A stretch of DNA of 16,128 nt from HGM05232 sp036661515 (GTDB taxonomy: Bacteria > Bacteroidota > Bacteroidia > Bacteroidales > Muribaculaceae), in NCBI GenBank assembly GCA_036661515.1, contig JAVWYO010000043.1, positions 1 to 16,128 on the forward strand, written 5' to 3'. The translations under genes were made by a program, and so were the position numbers. The stretch's first letter is position 1. Each line of letters opens with the position of its first letter. Under the pieces are notes generated by a model. That model was not told the origin of the DNA, did no database searches, and saw nothing but the letters and a program-made list of their open reading frames with translations. This document shows positions 14,803 through 16,128 of this stretch, piece by piece.

Positions 14803-15267
14803 ATGAAAAAACTACTATCTTTAATTATGCTACTCGCTTGCCTTGTGACTGCGAGAGCTGCGGAGTATGAAACACTTTCGGTGCATCTGAAAGATGGAAC
14901 GAGTACACAATTTCTGCTGAACGAGGAGCCGAAAATTACTTTTGGCACCACAACAGTCAAGGTGCAATCAACACATCTCACAATGGAGTTTGAAAAAGCA
15001 AATGTTCTTAAATTTACCTATGGTGGTAGTTCATCTGTTGATGAAATCAAAACAGAGTCCACACCATTTATCCAACAAGGTAATAAACTCTTATTTCTCA
15101 ATCTTGCAAATGATTGTGTGGTTACTATTTATAACGTGAACGGAGCTATTGTGCAATCGCCAGTTGTAGTTAGTGACAATCAATTTGAAATAAGCGTCGC
15201 CGACTTATCGGCAGGGATTTATATTGTGAAAGTTGGCAGTCAATCCTATAAAATCATTACTCGATGA
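14803..15267 (+). CDS. Small exported protein with a type IX-secretion-like C-terminal domain
   Basis: A 154-aa protein. The signal peptide (about 1-19, MKKLLSLIMLLACLVTARA) is followed by a short module reading VHLKDGTSTQFLLNEEPKIT and a second related half (about 48-75). The C-terminal segment (about 90-154) has VVTIYNVNGAIV and ends ADLSAGIYIVKVGSQSYKIITR, the pattern of type A sorting domains that route proteins through the type IX system. Such domains normally end much larger cargo, so this protein is almost only module plus sorting signal. It could also be a retained envelope protein using the same fold. Its TGA overlaps the next ATG (ATGA), implying coupled translation with the repeat protein. 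Confidence 0.72.
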   Translation: MKKLLSLIMLLACLVTARAAEYETLSVHLKDGTSTQFLLNEEPKITFGTTTVKVQSTHLTMEFEKANVLKFTYGGSSSVDEIKTESTPFIQQGNKLLFLNLANDCVVTIYNVNGAIVQSPVVVSDNQFEISVADLSAGIYIVKVGSQSYKIITR

Positions 15268-16128
15268 AAAGATATATTTTATTCCTGCTTGTTGCATTAA
15301 GTTTTGTTGCAAGCACCGCACAAATGCTTGAAGAATTTCATATAATACGGTCCGATGGCTCATTTTCAAGTTTCTTATGTAGCGAAATAAAGAGCATCCA
15401 ATTTTCAAAAACCGATGTCTCTGGCGTTATTGTGTCTGAAAAATATATAACACAAATTGTGGAAAAGTCTGATGGCTCATCTTACAAAGTGCCTATAAGT
15501 GAGATGAAAGAGATGTCATTTGCCACGCCTCCAATTGAGCAGAGCACATATATCGATCTTGGATTGAGTGTAAAATGGGCATCATGTAACGCTGGCGCAA
15601 GTTCTCCTGAAGGGTATGGTGGTTACTATAATTGGAAAGCCGCATGTAAGTTTAGTCTTCCCACGCAAGAGCAAATGGAAGAATTAATTATTAAATGCAC
15701 ATGGGAAAGTACCTCATTAAATGACGTAACAGGCGTGAAAGTAACAGGGCCTAATGGAAATAGTATTTTTATGCCGTATTCGGGTTTCCTCATTGGCTCT
15801 ATTCCCCTCGGACAGGGCAGCAATGGCTACTATTGGTCGAGTACTCTTGACCCGAACAATGCTGTCGATGCCAGAATATTGGCCTTCGACGTTGGCGGTT
15901 ATGTGTTCAACGTCGACGTGGACGAAGAGCTCTCTGTGCGCCCAGTATCAGACACGCCTCCAATCGAGACATATATCGATCTTGGATTGAGTGTAAAATG
16001 GGCATCATGTAATGAAGGAGCAAGTTCTCCCGAAGGGTATGGTGAATACTATAATTGGGAAGCTGCATGTAAGTTTAGTCTTCCCACAAAAGCGCAAATG
16101 GAAGAATTAGATAGTAAATGCACAATGG
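15264..16128 (+). CDS. Exported repeat protein, Fibrobacter-major-paralogue-like domains; 3' end outside the window
   Basis: An open frame of at least 288 codons with no stop before the window ends. ATG 15264 begins a signal peptide (about 1-19, MKRYILFLLVALSFVASTA). Next is a module (about 20-86) containing IIRSDGSFSSFLCSEIKSIQF and a second similar half, related to the N-terminus of the preceding gene. Then come tandem domains opening YIDLGLSVKWASCN, with SSPEGYG, YYNW, LPT and GYYWSS signposts, a style common in secreted Bacteroidales and Fibrobacter proteins. The function is unknown; surface adhesion or lectin-like binding is possible. Two repeat copies begin in the window and more may follow. 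The overlap with the upstream gene suggests one operon. Confidence 0.82.
   Translation, partial: MKRYILFLLVALSFVASTAQMLEEFHIIRSDGSFSSFLCSEIKSIQFSKTDVSGVIVSEKYITQIVEKSDGSSYKVPISEMKEMSFATPPIEQSTYIDLGLSVKWASCNAGASSPEGYGGYYNWKAACKFSLPTQEQMEELIIKCTWESTSLNDVTGVKVTGPNGNSIFMPYSGFLIGSIPLGQGSNGYYWSSTLDPNNAVDARILAFDVGGYVFNVDVDEELSVRPVSDTPPIETYIDLGLSVKWASCNEGASSPEGYGEYYNWEAACKFSLPTKAQMEELDSKCTM
15525..15953 (+). repeat. Tandem coding repeat, copy 1 (143 codons)
   Basis: This unit runs from ACGCCTCCAATTGAG to the codon before the next ACGCCTCCAATCGAG. Its first ~165 bases are nearly identical to copy 2 apart from scattered substitutions and a 6-base in-frame difference (CAGAGC). The downstream part (about 15776-15953) is noticeably richer in G+C. 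Confidence 0.85.
15954..16128 (+). repeat. Tandem coding repeat, copy 2 (cut by the window end)
   Basis: It begins ACGCCTCCAATCGAG and repeats YIDLGLSVKWASCN, SSPEGYG, YYNW and CKFSLPT with changes such as A to E and G to E. It diverges from copy 1 at the last few bases (TGCACAATGG against TGCACATGGG). Confidence 0.85.

Noticed and set aside
15525..16128. Tandem repeats as a CRISPR or non-coding array
   Set aside because: The unit is 429 nt, stays in frame and encodes a domain; the repeat is protein-coding.

Overview
The window is chromosomal DNA from a member of the Bacteroidota, most likely the order Bacteroidales. Evidence: repeated promoters of the Bacteroides form (TAnnTTTG, with TTTG about 19 nt upstream in the clearest case), almost no Shine-Dalgarno sequences, an ECF sigma/anti-sigma operon flanked by DUF4252-like genes, a TonB-dependent receptor with an N-terminal carboxypeptidase-regulatory-like domain, a patatin/outer-membrane-barrel fusion, and a secreted protein with a type IX-secretion-like C-terminal domain. 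Genus cannot be fixed from the sequence alone.

Layout. Positions 1-192 (minus): a truncated tRNA-Thr(UGU), a small SRP RNA directly upstream of it, and their shared promoter. Positions 225-1209 (plus): bioB, standing alone. Positions 1236-4729 (minus): a compact, very AT-rich restriction-modification operon in the order adenine methylase A, adenine methylase B, putative restriction endonuclease, with promoter. Positions 4745-6025 (minus): an ATP-grasp-like protein of unknown role with its promoter and a possible tiny upstream ORF. Positions 6077-8093 (plus): an ECF-type promoter driving DUF4252-like, sigma factor, membrane anti-sigma and DUF4252-like genes. Positions 8127-10962 (plus): a Fur-family-type 7-1-7 palindrome inside a promoter, a small histidine-rich membrane protein, a TonB-dependent receptor with a CxxC in its plug, and a strong bidirectional terminator. 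Positions 10986-14577 (minus): serB and a patatin-like phospholipase with an outer-membrane barrel. Positions 14757-16128 (plus): a small secreted protein overlapping (ATGA) a secreted repeat protein that runs off the window.

How the genes work together. The two D12-class methylases and the nuclease form one R-M unit. Two different adenine methylases suggest an asymmetric target with one enzyme per strand, as in FokI-like systems, but the nuclease is not recognisably FokI and carries two separate PD-(D/E)xK-like motifs. The DUF4252/sigma/anti-sigma operon looks autoregulated from its ECF-type promoter. The His-rich protein and TonB receptor look like a metal-repressed metal-uptake pair. The last two genes encode exported proteins that share an N-terminal 'DG...F' module.

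No IS element, integrase, CRISPR array or rRNA was seen. There is no gene-free stretch over 300 bases. The largest gaps, 14546-14802 and 5942-6151, hold divergent promoters.
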